A stretch of DNA of 6,007 nt from Burkholderiaceae bacterium (GTDB lineage: Bacteria > Pseudomonadota > Gammaproteobacteria > Burkholderiales > Burkholderiaceae_E). The stretch spans positions 1 through 6,007 of the forward strand of contig JALQWJ010000102.1 of the NCBI GenBank assembly GCA_023258775.1. Reading direction: 5' to 3'. Made by a program: the position numbers and the translations under genes. Shown one piece after another: positions 1 through 5,374 of this stretch. The notes beneath the pieces are model-generated. The model was given only the letters and a program-made list of their open reading frames with translations, had not been told where the DNA came from and did no database searches. How positions within the stretch are numbered: the stretch's first letter is position 1; each line of letters opens with the position of its first letter.

Positions 1-413
1 AGCAAAATCAAATCGAGCCGATGCATGACGAAGTCGAGCAAGTGAAGCGGTGTAGCCGGATTCAGTACCAGGCCCGCCTTGCAGCCATGGTCCCTGATCA
101 ATTGCAAAGACCGATCAATATGTTCGGAAGCTTCGGGGTGAAAACTGATCCAATCCGCACCGGCCTGGGCAAACCCACTGATGAGTGCATCGACTGGCTT
201 GACCATTAAGTGCACATCGAGCGGCAAACGGGTGTGTGGTCTTATTGCTTTACAAACCATGGGGCCGAAACTGAGATTGGGCACATAGTGGTTGTCCATC
301 ACATCAATATGGACCCAATCGGCACCACTTGCCTCAAGCGCACGCACTTCATCACCAAGTCTTGCGAAGTCAGCTGAGAGGATACTTGGCGCGATGTAGT
401 AGCGGCTTTTCAT
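1..413 (-). CDS. rpe: Ribulose-phosphate 3-epimerase, N-terminal part (cut by window edge)
   Basis: The enzyme interconverts D-ribulose 5-phosphate and D-xylulose 5-phosphate in the cytoplasmic pentose phosphate pathway and, in autotrophs, the Calvin cycle. The minus strand encodes 137 complete codons from an ATG at 413-411 with no stop before the window edge; family members are usually about 220-230 residues, so the C-terminal 40% is missing. Clear family signatures are [14 protein letters not shown] (residues 7-20), [17 protein letters not shown] (35-51), DVHLMVKP (66-73), [10 protein letters not shown] (91-100) and [12 protein letters not shown] (111-122). By family knowledge Ser13, His35, Asp37 and His68 are active-site or metal-binding positions, and all are present; the second catalytic Asp lies in the missing part. 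The ATG start fits the family N-terminus, although no strong Shine-Dalgarno sequence precedes it. The gene is divergent from apaG, an arrangement I recall from Burkholderiales. The assignment is very secure. Confidence 0.97.
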   Translation of the reverse strand, partial: MKSRYYIAPSILSADFARLGDEVRALEASGADWVHIDVMDNHYVPNLSFGPMVCKAIRPHTRLPLDVHLMVKPVDALISGFAQAGADWISFHPEASEHIDRSLQLIRDHGCKAGLVLNPATPLHLLDFVMHRLDLIL

Positions 414-492
414 CGGTATATGCTTAGACACGGCCTATTGTAATCAGACCTGCGGCGAATGCTTTTTGATCTTATGGCGTGGTTTCAGTGCA

Positions 493-513
493 TCATTGGA
501 AACATTCCAATGA
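493..513. promoter_or_regulatory. Perfect 9+9 bp palindrome in the rpe/apaG spacer, candidate operator or leader hairpin
   Basis: The arms TCATTGGAA (493-501) and TTCCAATGA (505-513) are exact reverse complements separated by ACA. The palindrome lies 24 bp before the apaG ATG and about 80 bp before the rpe ATG. The size and symmetry suit either a dimeric repressor site or a short RNA hairpin in the apaG leader. There is no T tract on either side, so it does not look like a terminator. No regulator can be named from the sequence. The rest of the 414-537 spacer shows no convincing -35/-10 pair on either strand to me. Confidence 0.5.
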
Positions 514-537
514 CATTTCATCGACCCGGATTTCACG

Positions 538-927
538 ATGGCTGAACAACGTAAAGCAAGCTACCAATTCAAGATATCCGTGAAGACGGTTTATCTACCC
601 GAGCAATCCTCGCCAGAGCAACAGCGTTATACCTTTGCCTATACGATCACGATTGCCAACACAGGATCTATCCCAGCTCAACTAATCAGCAGGCACTGGG
701 TGATTACAACCGATGATGGCGAGGTTAACGAAATCAAGGGACTGGGGGTGGTTGGGCAGCAACCGCTTATCGCCCCCGGACAAGGCTTTGAGTATACGAG
801 TGGTTCCCAGGTAAACACACCAACCGCGACCATGACGGGGAGCTACTTTTTTGTTGCAGAAGATGGCGAACGTTTTGAGCAAGAGATTCCGCCCTTTGTG
901 CTAAGCATTCCACGCACCTTGCACTAA
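538..927 (+). CDS. apaG: ApaG domain protein (Co2+/Mg2+ efflux protein ApaG)
   Basis: This 129-residue protein is close to the usual ApaG length of about 125 and consists of a single ApaG (immunoglobulin-like beta-sandwich) domain. The diagnostic central block is GLGVVGQQPLIAPGQGFEYTSG (residues 68-89, hallmark GVVGQQPLI.PG..F.YTSG), followed by TPTATMTGSYFF (94-105) and the C-terminal IPPFVLSIP (117-125). The family is linked to Co2+ resistance and Mg2+ efflux from genetic work in enteric bacteria; the biochemical role is not established, so the product name should be read cautiously. There is no signal peptide or membrane segment, so the protein should be cytoplasmic. The start is the first ATG in frame and fits the family N-terminus, though the upstream SD is weak. 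It is transcribed away from rpe and ends in a hairpin immediately at its stop codon. Confidence 0.95.
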   Translation: MAEQRKASYQFKISVKTVYLPEQSSPEQQRYTFAYTITIANTGSIPAQLISRHWVITTDDGEVNEIKGLGVVGQQPLIAPGQGFEYTSGSQVNTPTATMTGSYFFVAEDGERFEQEIPPFVLSIPRTLH

Positions 928-945
928 GGACTTCGGAGTCCTAAG
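924..945 (+). terminator. Stem-loop at the apaG stop codon, possible terminator
   Basis: The sequence around the TAA can fold as CTAAGGACT / TCGG loop / AGTCCTAAG, that is nine positions per arm with a single A-A mismatch (926 against 943). The inner six pairs are perfect. It is followed by TTTGCTTAACGTTT, which is T-rich but not a clean run, so termination efficiency is doubtful. It lies between convergent apaG and the minus-strand small gene ending at 951, where a terminator would be expected. On the minus strand no T tract follows, so any termination would favour the plus direction. Confidence 0.45.
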
Positions 946-950
946 TTTGC

Positions 951-1034
951 TTAACGTTTGCCTCCCATGGTCCACCAGACGATGAATAAGACAAGCGCAA
1001 GAATACCGAATGCTTCAAGATAAATCACCCACAT
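951..1034 (-). CDS. Small single-span membrane peptide, 27 residues, function unknown
   Basis: The minus strand encodes a 27-residue peptide from ATG at 1034-1032 to TAA at 953-951, in the gap between dsbC and apaG. It begins MWVIYLEAFG and ends IVWWTMGGKR. Residues 3-21 or so form one continuous hydrophobic stretch, closed by a tryptophan pair (20-21) at the likely membrane interface and a basic GGKR tail, which by the positive-inside rule suggests a cytoplasmic C-terminus. A GGGG element (plus-strand CCCC, 1044-1047) sits nine bases upstream as a possible SD. It lies 59 bp after the dsbC stop on the same strand, so it may be the last gene of the ubiH-dsbC transcript. The pattern (MW start, single span, about 30 residues) recalls accessory peptides of membrane complexes such as CydX, but I see no family-specific match and assign no function. 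Confidence 0.6.
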   Translation of the reverse strand: MWVIYLEAFGILALVLFIVWWTMGGKR

Positions 1035-1093
1035 CGCGCACGACCCCGTCGTTAAGAACCCCAAGACGCAAAAGCGCCCTCAGGAAAAGTAAT

Positions 1094-1900
1094 TCATAAC
1101 TTATTGTTTTCTTCGAGCATCTTTTCAAATTGAGCCATAGGGGCATAACCTGTTAAGCGTTTGCCGTTGGGGAAAAAAACAGTTGGCGTACCTGTTACAC
1201 CTAGGCTGCGGCCGAGGTCCTTGAGTTTGGCAATCGGTGCGTCGCAAGAAGGCGATGCGGTTGGCGGCGATTTACCCGACAGCATCAAATCATTCCAGGC
1301 TTTCGCTTTGTCCGCAGCACAAAGCGCATTGCGGGATTTCACTTCGGAATCAGGCGAAAGAAGTGGCAGCACAAAAGTATATATCGTTATATCTTTAATA
1401 CCAGATAGATCAGCACGCATCTTTCGACAGTAACCGCAATTCGGATCCTCAAAAACCGCCATTACTCGCCTACCATTGCCTTGTACCTGCTTAAAGGCTA
1501 GCTGTAGCGGCAAGTCCTTGAACTGTATGGCCGATAACTCCTCGGTTCGTTCTCGGGTGATATTTCGATTGTTTTTTAAATCGATTAATTGCCCTTCAAT
1601 AAATGCATAGGCCGCTTTTTCATCGACGTAAATGAGGTCGGTGCCTAGTCTGACCTCATAAAGACCGGTAATGGGCGTGCGTGCGACCGCATCGACCTTG
1701 TATTTCCCCTTAAGCCACGCCTCGACAGCTTGCTTAATAGCCGACTCAACAGCGCTTGGCGTTGGAGCGACGACTTGAGCCCGTACTGTGTTCGGCTGTA
1801 AGCCAATAAGCGTCAGGCTTAAGAGGCTTGCGGCAAGCGGCATCGACAGCGCAAGCATCATCGCTGAAAAAACCTGCGCTTGACTTCGAATTGTTCGCAT
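1094..1900 (-). CDS. dsbC: Periplasmic thiol:disulfide isomerase, DsbC/DsbG family
   Basis: DsbC-type enzymes shuffle wrong disulfide bonds in periplasmic proteins and are kept reduced by DsbD. The 268-residue precursor begins with a basic stretch and a hydrophobic segment (about 11-34), then TVRA-Q, a plausible signal peptidase site after Ala41. The N-terminal dimerisation region follows (about 46-125), including GLYEVRLGTDLIYVDEK (79-95). The thioredoxin-fold domain carries the active site CGYC at 155-158 in FEDPNCGYCRK and the cis-proline loop GVTGTPTVFF (cis-Pro239). Cys194 and Cys219 match the second, structural cysteine pair known in DsbC. CGYC is the DsbC type; the 41-residue leader is somewhat long. 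GGGAA five bases before the ATG supports the start. It lies 84 bp downstream of the ubiH-like gene on the same strand, a pairing I recall from Burkholderiales, so cotranscription is likely. Confidence 0.93.
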   Translation of the reverse strand: MRTIRSQAQVFSAMMLALSMPLAASLLSLTLIGLQPNTVRAQVVAPTPSAVESAIKQAVEAWLKGKYKVDAVARTPITGLYEVRLGTDLIYVDEKAAYAFIEGQLIDLKNNRNITRERTEELSAIQFKDLPLQLAFKQVQGNGRRVMAVFEDPNCGYCRKMRADLSGIKDITIYTFVLPLLSPDSEVKSRNALCAADKAKAWNDLMLSGKSPPTASPSCDAPIAKLKDLGRSLGVTGTPTVFFPNGKRLTGYAPMAQFEKMLEENNKL

Positions 1901-1984
1901 GAAGATTCCCGTATGTTTGAAGACCCGATCAATGAGAAGCCTGGGCGCAAAGCCCTAATCAGTGTGAAGATGCTGCCACTCCAT

Positions 1985-3295
1985 TTACCTCGGGCCCTGT
2001 CTTACGGCATGTTGAACCATGAAGGATTGAAGCATTGAGCTGCCGGCAACCCTTGACCATGCCCAGTTCGCAAACCCACTGGCGATTTTAGGCAGGGGCT
2101 CACGAAAAGCCTGATAAAGACCTCTGGTTAGCCAAGAAATGGCAAGCACGGCTTCAGCACGTCGCCGAGCATAACGCTCCAAGACATAGACCGAACCCGG
2201 GTCGTGTCGAGCACCTGCGCCTGAAAGTACTTCGAGCAGTTCGATGATGTCACCGATGCCTAAATTCAGTCCCTGGCCTGCCATCGGGTGGACAACATGG
2301 GCTGCATCGGCAATCAGCAGCAGCCGATGTGCCGTGGGTCGATCAGTCAAGATCTCAAGAAGCGGAAATGACGCGGGTGTGTTTATGCATGCGCGCAAGT
2401 GGGGGGCATCACTGCCCAATGTTTCAATGAACCCCTGCACCTGTTTGCAAAGTGACTCAGGTTCGAGCACCGTCAACGACTGGGCATACGACTGGGGCGC
2501 AGACCAAACCATGCTCATTGCGAGACCTGGCAGCGGCAGCAGAGCGAGAATGCCCCGGTCGCTGAACCACTGATAGGCGGTATGGCGATGGTGACTGTCG
2601 ATTTCAAAGTTTGCCACCACGGCCGTTGATTGGTAATCGAACTGCCTAATAGGCAGCTTAGCGAGTTGACGAAGGGCCGAATGCGCACCATCGCAACCGA
2701 TGAGTAGTTTTGCACTGAGTTGCTGCCCATTTTCAAGCCGAATCGAGCGTAATCCGTCGTTCGCGCCACCACCCTCTGGCTCAAGGCTCAGCAAGGACTC
2801 TTTCAAACGAAGCACATTCGTCATTGCTACGGCTTGCTGACCGGCAGCAAGTAGCTCGGATTGTTCGACAGTAACTGCGAGTTGATCGACCGCAGCCCGG
2901 TATGCATCAAGCACAATTGGAGGCGGACTTGCCCAGGGGGGGGCCTCCAAATGCATACGGTCAATCACACCAACTCTGGCAGCATCGATTGCCGCACTTA
3001 ATCCTTGTTGAGTCATCCAATCCCAACTGCTTGGCGAGATCGCAAAGATGCGTTGATCAAACCCGCTTTTTTGGCGCAAGAGAGGTGGATCGGGACCAAT
3101 GAGTGCACATCGATAGCCCAACCTTGACAGACCCTGTGCGACAAACAAACCGGCAACCGAGGCACCGATCACCGCAATATCCACAGCCAACCCGCCACTA
3201 AGCGACGAAAAAGCCACATCGCTTGCCCGTTTCGACGGAAAGGGAATGGGTGGAGGCTGCATTGGCGCAGAAGTTGGACTAGAAAAGGCGTTCAT
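1985..3295 (-). CDS. ubiH: FAD-dependent ubiquinone biosynthesis hydroxylase, UbiH/UbiF/VisC/COQ6 family
   Basis: The 436-residue protein belongs to the aromatic-ring hydroxylases that use FAD and O2 to hydroxylate ubiquinone precursors at the inner membrane. Three family signatures are present: the N-terminal Rossmann motif DIAVIGASVAGLFVAQGL (residues 39-56), the DG motif LIGCDGAHSALRQ (198-210), and the ribityl-binding block LIADAAHVVHPMAGQGLNLG (327-346). The HPMAGQG form is closer to UbiH than to UbiI/VisC, but which ring position it hydroxylates cannot be decided by reading. Position 329 is Ala where Gly (GDAAH) is usual. About 38 residues precede the Rossmann fold, rich in Ser and Pro; this is longer than usual, so the real start may be internal (ATG at codon 12, or GTG at codon 38). 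No strong SD precedes codon 1. It is the first gene of the minus-strand group with dsbC and has a good promoter just upstream. A C8 tract lies at codons 118-120. Confidence 0.9.
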   Translation of the reverse strand: MNAFSSPTSAPMQPPPIPFPSKRASDVAFSSLSGGLAVDIAVIGASVAGLFVAQGLSRLGYRCALIGPDPPLLRQKSGFDQRIFAISPSSWDWMTQQGLSAAIDAARVGVIDRMHLEAPPWASPPPIVLDAYRAAVDQLAVTVEQSELLAAGQQAVAMTNVLRLKESLLSLEPEGGGANDGLRSIRLENGQQLSAKLLIGCDGAHSALRQLAKLPIRQFDYQSTAVVANFEIDSHHRHTAYQWFSDRGILALLPLPGLAMSMVWSAPQSYAQSLTVLEPESLCKQVQGFIETLGSDAPHLRACINTPASFPLLEILTDRPTAHRLLLIADAAHVVHPMAGQGLNLGIGDIIELLEVLSGAGARHDPGSVYVLERYARRRAEAVLAISWLTRGLYQAFREPLPKIASGFANWAWSRVAGSSMLQSFMVQHAVRQGPR

Positions 3296-3316
3296 GAACT
3301 TTGTCTTTAGCGATCG

Positions 3317-3343
3317 ATTATAGAAGGACCGCTATGCTTGCAA
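3317..3343 (-). promoter_or_regulatory. Sigma-70-like promoter for the ubiH-dsbC group
   Basis: On the minus strand a perfect TATAAT (-10, positions 3322-3317) is preceded by TTGCAA (-35, 3343-3338) with a 15-bp spacer, slightly short of the ideal 17. Transcription would start near 3310, about 15 bases before the annotated ubiH ATG at 3295, leaving a very short leader. If that leader is real it leaves little room for a ribosome site, which adds to the doubt about the ubiH start. TTGCAA is its own reverse complement, so the same hexamer could also be read as a -35 on the plus strand, but no good -10 lies at the right distance from it there. Confidence 0.5.
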
Positions 3344-3386
3344 CTTGAAGCGCTTTTAAGCATGAGGCCCTTTTGTGTGATGGGCT

Positions 3387-3393
3387 AGGAGAG
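3387..3393 (+). promoter_or_regulatory. Strong ribosome binding site of the CoA-transferase operon
   Basis: AGGAGAG lies seven bases before the ATG at 3401 and fixes the start of the alpha subunit. It is one of the strongest SD matches in the window. The rest of the 3296-3400 spacer also contains an inverted pair ATGCTT (3334-3339) and AAGCAT (3358-3363) and the self-complementary AAGCGCTT (3348-3355), but no convincing plus-strand -10 was seen. Confidence 0.8.
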
Positions 3394-3400
3394 CAAAGTC

Positions 3401-4111
3401 ATGATCAATAAAATATTCGCTTCTTCGGAAGAGGCGCTCGCTGATGTACAAGATGGCGCAACCATTCTGATTGGCGGCTTTGGCAGCGCAGGGCTGCCAA
3501 CCCATTTGACGGATGCCCTAATTGCCAAGGGCGCTCGCGAACTGACCGTGGTGAACAATAACGCTGGTAATGGCGAAAAAGGCCTGGCCGCCCTGATGAA
3601 AGCTGGATGCGTGAGGAAACTGATTTGCTCCTTTCCCCGTCAGGTGGACTCCTGGGTCTTCGATGAGTTGTGGCGAGCGGGAAAGATCGAACTAGAACTC
3701 GTTCCTCAAGGTAATCTGGCAGAGCGCATTCGAGCGGCCGGCGCTGGAGTCGGCGCGTTTTATACCGCTACAGGATTCGGAACAGAACTAGCAAAGGGCA
3801 AGGAAACCAGACAAATCAATGGCCGCGATTATGTGCTTGAATTCCCTATTCACGCAGACTTCGCACTCGTTGCTGCAGAAACCGGAGATCGCTGGGGAAA
3901 TCTAACTTATAGAAAAACCGCTAGAAATTTCGGGCCAATTATGTGTATGGCAGCAAAGACTGCGATTGCCCAAGTTCACCATATTGTTGAACTCGGTTCG
4001 ATTGATCCTGAACATGTCATTACCCCAGGGATTTTTGTTAAACGCGTCGTACAAGTTGAGCGCGTGGCCTACGACCCGACCCCAGCAAAGCGTGGAGAAC
4101 AGCGCCCATGA
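3401..4111 (+). CDS. pcaI: 3-oxoacid CoA-transferase subunit A, most like 3-oxoadipate CoA-transferase PcaI
   Basis: This is the alpha subunit of a class I CoA-transferase that moves CoA from succinyl-CoA to a 3-oxoacid. The 236 residues match the usual subunit length. Visible signatures are the N-terminal GGFGSAGLPTHL (25-36), TVVNNNAGNGEKGLAAL (49-65), ICSFPRQ (75-81), LELVPQGNLAERIRAAGAG (98-116), YVLEFPIHADFAL (144-156), and DRWGNLTYRKTARNFGPIM (163-181). NNNAGNG and the SFPRQ block are strongly PcaI-like as I recall the family, which points to the beta-ketoadipate pathway (3-oxoadipate to 3-oxoadipyl-CoA). Acetoacetate-type ScoA/AtoD proteins share the fold and motifs, so the substrate is an inference. 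Its stop overlaps the start of the beta subunit by ATGA, indicating translational coupling. No other pca gene or regulator is visible in the window. The protein is cytoplasmic, with no signal or membrane segment. Confidence 0.92.
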   Translation: MINKIFASSEEALADVQDGATILIGGFGSAGLPTHLTDALIAKGARELTVVNNNAGNGEKGLAALMKAGCVRKLICSFPRQVDSWVFDELWRAGKIELELVPQGNLAERIRAAGAGVGAFYTATGFGTELAKGKETRQINGRDYVLEFPIHADFALVAAETGDRWGNLTYRKTARNFGPIMCMAAKTAIAQVHHIVELGSIDPEHVITPGIFVKRVVQVERVAYDPTPAKRGEQRP

Positions 4112-4752
4112 ATCGTTACAGCCGTAATCAAATGGCACAACATGTTGCCCGCGACATTCCCGAAGGCGCCTATGTCAATTTGGGTATCGGTATGCCGACC
4201 TTGGTCGCTAACCACATCCCGGCAGATCGGGAGATTGTTCTACAAAGCGAGAACGGTCTACTGGGCATGGGGCCCGCACCGGACGCGGGCGAGGAGGACT
4301 ATGACTTGATCAACGCGGGCAAGCAGCCGGTAACGCTGCTTCCAGGCGCCTCTTTTTTTCATCATGCCGATTCATTTGCGATGATGCGTGGTGGCCATCT
4401 CGACATCTGCGTGCTTGGGGCCTTTCAGGTTGCCGTGAACGGTGACCTTGCCAATTGGCATACCGGTGAGCCCGATGCAATGCCTGCAGTCGGAGGCGCG
4501 ATGGATCTGGCAAGCGGGGCAAAACAAGTGTTCGTGATGATGGAACACCTCACCAAGAAAGGTGAGAGCAAAATTGTCGAACATTGCAGCTATCCGCTCA
4601 CCGGATTGCGTTGCGTCTCCAGGGTTTACACCGACTTGGCTACGATACACATCACAAGCCACGGTCTTTTTGTCGGCGATCTTGTTGAGGGCTTGAGTTT
4701 GGAGGACCTGATCAAGCTTTCCGGCGTCAAGATGCAAGCCCTCAACAACTGA
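4108..4752 (+). CDS. pcaJ: 3-oxoacid CoA-transferase subunit B, most like 3-oxoadipate CoA-transferase PcaJ
   Basis: This is the beta, catalytic subunit partnering the preceding gene. The 214 residues match the family. The hallmark SENGLLGMGP (47-56) contains Glu48, the residue that by family knowledge forms the glutamyl-CoA thioester. Other conserved blocks are YVNLGIGMPTLVAN (22-35), DLINAGKQPVTLLPG (66-80), FHHADSFAMMRGGHLD (84-99), LGAFQVAVNGDLANW (103-117), GGAMDLASGAKQV (129-141), and YPLTGLRCVSRVYTDLA (162-178). The N-terminus MNRYSRNQMAQHVARDIPEG is PcaJ-like. GGAGA at 4094-4098, nine bases before the ATG and inside the end of the alpha gene, supports the start; the genes overlap by four bases, as expected for subunits made in equal amounts. 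Substrate (3-oxoadipate versus acetoacetate or others) is inferred from resemblance only. No clear intrinsic terminator follows; the next hairpin (4805-4833) has no T tract. Confidence 0.93.
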   Translation: MNRYSRNQMAQHVARDIPEGAYVNLGIGMPTLVANHIPADREIVLQSENGLLGMGPAPDAGEEDYDLINAGKQPVTLLPGASFFHHADSFAMMRGGHLDICVLGAFQVAVNGDLANWHTGEPDAMPAVGGAMDLASGAKQVFVMMEHLTKKGESKIVEHCSYPLTGLRCVSRVYTDLATIHITSHGLFVGDLVEGLSLEDLIKLSGVKMQALNN

Positions 4753-4804
4753 AGCAAGCCAGGCGCTCATGCTCTAAACCTGAAGGCATTCTTAACCGTA
4801 AGTT

Positions 4805-4833
4805 CATGTAAGGCGGCAGGAGGGCCTTACATG
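4805..4833 (+). promoter_or_regulatory. Perfect 10-bp hairpin holding a consensus Shine-Dalgarno in its loop
   Basis: CATGTAAGGC (4805-4814) and GCCTTACATG (4824-4833) are exact reverse complements around the nine-base loop GGCAGGAGG. The loop presents AGGAGG (4818-4823), a full match to the anti-SD, and the 3' arm ends on the G of the GTG start codon at 4833. A folded RNA would therefore place the SD in a loop and the start codon at the stem base, a geometry that could throttle initiation or, if the loop stays accessible, present it. With no T run behind it, it is unlikely to be a terminator for pcaJ. Whether it regulates anything is inference. Confidence 0.55.
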
Positions 4834-5012
4834 TGGACAACGCGCTATCACTCGCTTTTCGGATTCAGACAGCTGTTGGTGCCCTAAACGCTGCACCTTC
4901 GGTGCAAGCTCGCCCGAGACCTCAAATTGTCCCGCGCAAGGTTGTTACCCCTGAGAAACCAGGAGAATTCGCTGCCACGCTCGAACAAATTCAGCAAACC
5001 CGAGTTCGTTAA
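4833..5012 (+). CDS. Small protein of 59 residues, GTG start, unknown function
   Basis: The frame from GTG (4833-4835) to TAA (5010-5012) encodes 59 residues. AGGAGG nine bases upstream (4818-4823) is the best SD in the window, and the frame is closed by a TAA at 4809-4811 with no other start between, so the GTG is well determined. The protein starts MDNALSLAFRIQTAVGALN (GTG read as Met), an alternating polar and hydrophobic stretch that could be an amphipathic helix. A Pro/Arg-rich middle follows (about 25-43, including VQARPRPQIVPRKVV), and then EFAATLEQIQQTRVR. It is basic overall, with no signal peptide, no membrane span and no cysteine. An overlapping ATG at 4831 opens only an 18-codon frame and is less likely. 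The gene sits 80 bp after pcaJ and 35 bp before the next plus-strand gene, so the two small genes may be cotranscribed. I recognise no family. Confidence 0.65.
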   Translation: MDNALSLAFRIQTAVGALNAAPSVQARPRPQIVPRKVVTPEKPGEFAATLEQIQQTRVR

Positions 5013-5047
5013 ATTCACCGCCCCAAAATCCCGCACTTTTCGATATC

Positions 5048-5332
5048 ATGCGGGGGATGAATACTGCCACAGCTAAGAAAAAAGCAACCTACTGGGAACG
5101 CATTCGTTACGACGCCTCGGCTCAATCGTCGATGTATGTTGTCGTGGATCAAGGACGCTTGATCATGGCAACCACATCCCTCAATCTTGCGCGGCAAACC
5201 TTCGCGAAAGTGCTTCAAGGTCTGGGCATTGACGGATTGGTGGGCGAAAAGGTGCAACCGGCGTTAGAGCCAGTCGAAACCAAATCTGATTCAGTCGCAG
5301 AAACCTCAGCCAGTCAAGAAACCGCGAGCTAG
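5048..5332 (+). CDS. Uncharacterised small protein, up to 94 residues
   Basis: I do not recognise this protein. From the first ATG it has 94 residues; a second ATG at 5057 (codon 4) gives 91. Its parts are a lysine-rich head (ATAKKKATYWERIRYD, about 7-22), a central hydrophobic/helical core (MYVVVDQGRLIMATTSLNLA, about 29-48, then RQTFAKVLQGLGIDGLV), and an acidic Ser/Thr/Glu tail from about residue 70 (EPVETKSDSVAETSASQE) that looks disordered. It has no signal peptide, transmembrane segment or cysteine. Neither ATG has a normal SD: 5048 has none, and at 5057 a GGGGG run abuts the codon directly. TATCAT at 5044-5049 could be a -10 that places the transcript start about at 5057, giving a leaderless mRNA, but no -35 fits. 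It follows the 59-residue gene by 35 bp. The minus-strand frame across the same bases looks like a shadow. Confidence 0.7.
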   Translation: MRGMNTATAKKKATYWERIRYDASAQSSMYVVVDQGRLIMATTSLNLARQTFAKVLQGLGIDGLVGEKVQPALEPVETKSDSVAETSASQETAS

Positions 5333-5374
5333 CAATTTGCTTCTTAAGCTTGCAACGCGAATCGACAAAACGCT

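Noticed and set aside
1943..1955. GGGC / GCCC hairpin between ubiH and dsbC
   Set aside because: Only four pairs with a five-base loop and no T run on the minus strand; too weak to call a terminator or attenuator.
4372..4770. 132-codon minus-strand frame over pcaJ
   Set aside because: Antisense to an unmistakable CoA-transferase gene; the product shows no domain.
4831..4887. 18-codon frame from ATG 4831 as a leader peptide
   Set aside because: It shares the SD with GTG 4833, but the GTG frame gives 59 sensible residues and better spacing; the short frame remains a minor possibility.
4892..4906. TGCAC / GTGCA hairpin with CTTCG loop
   Set aside because: Only five pairs, no T tract, and inside the 59-codon frame; probably incidental.
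5015..5257. 80-codon minus-strand frame with Cys and His
   Set aside because: Lies antisense over the 94-residue plus-strand gene, with no ribosome site or recognisable motif; the plus frame has better composition and context.
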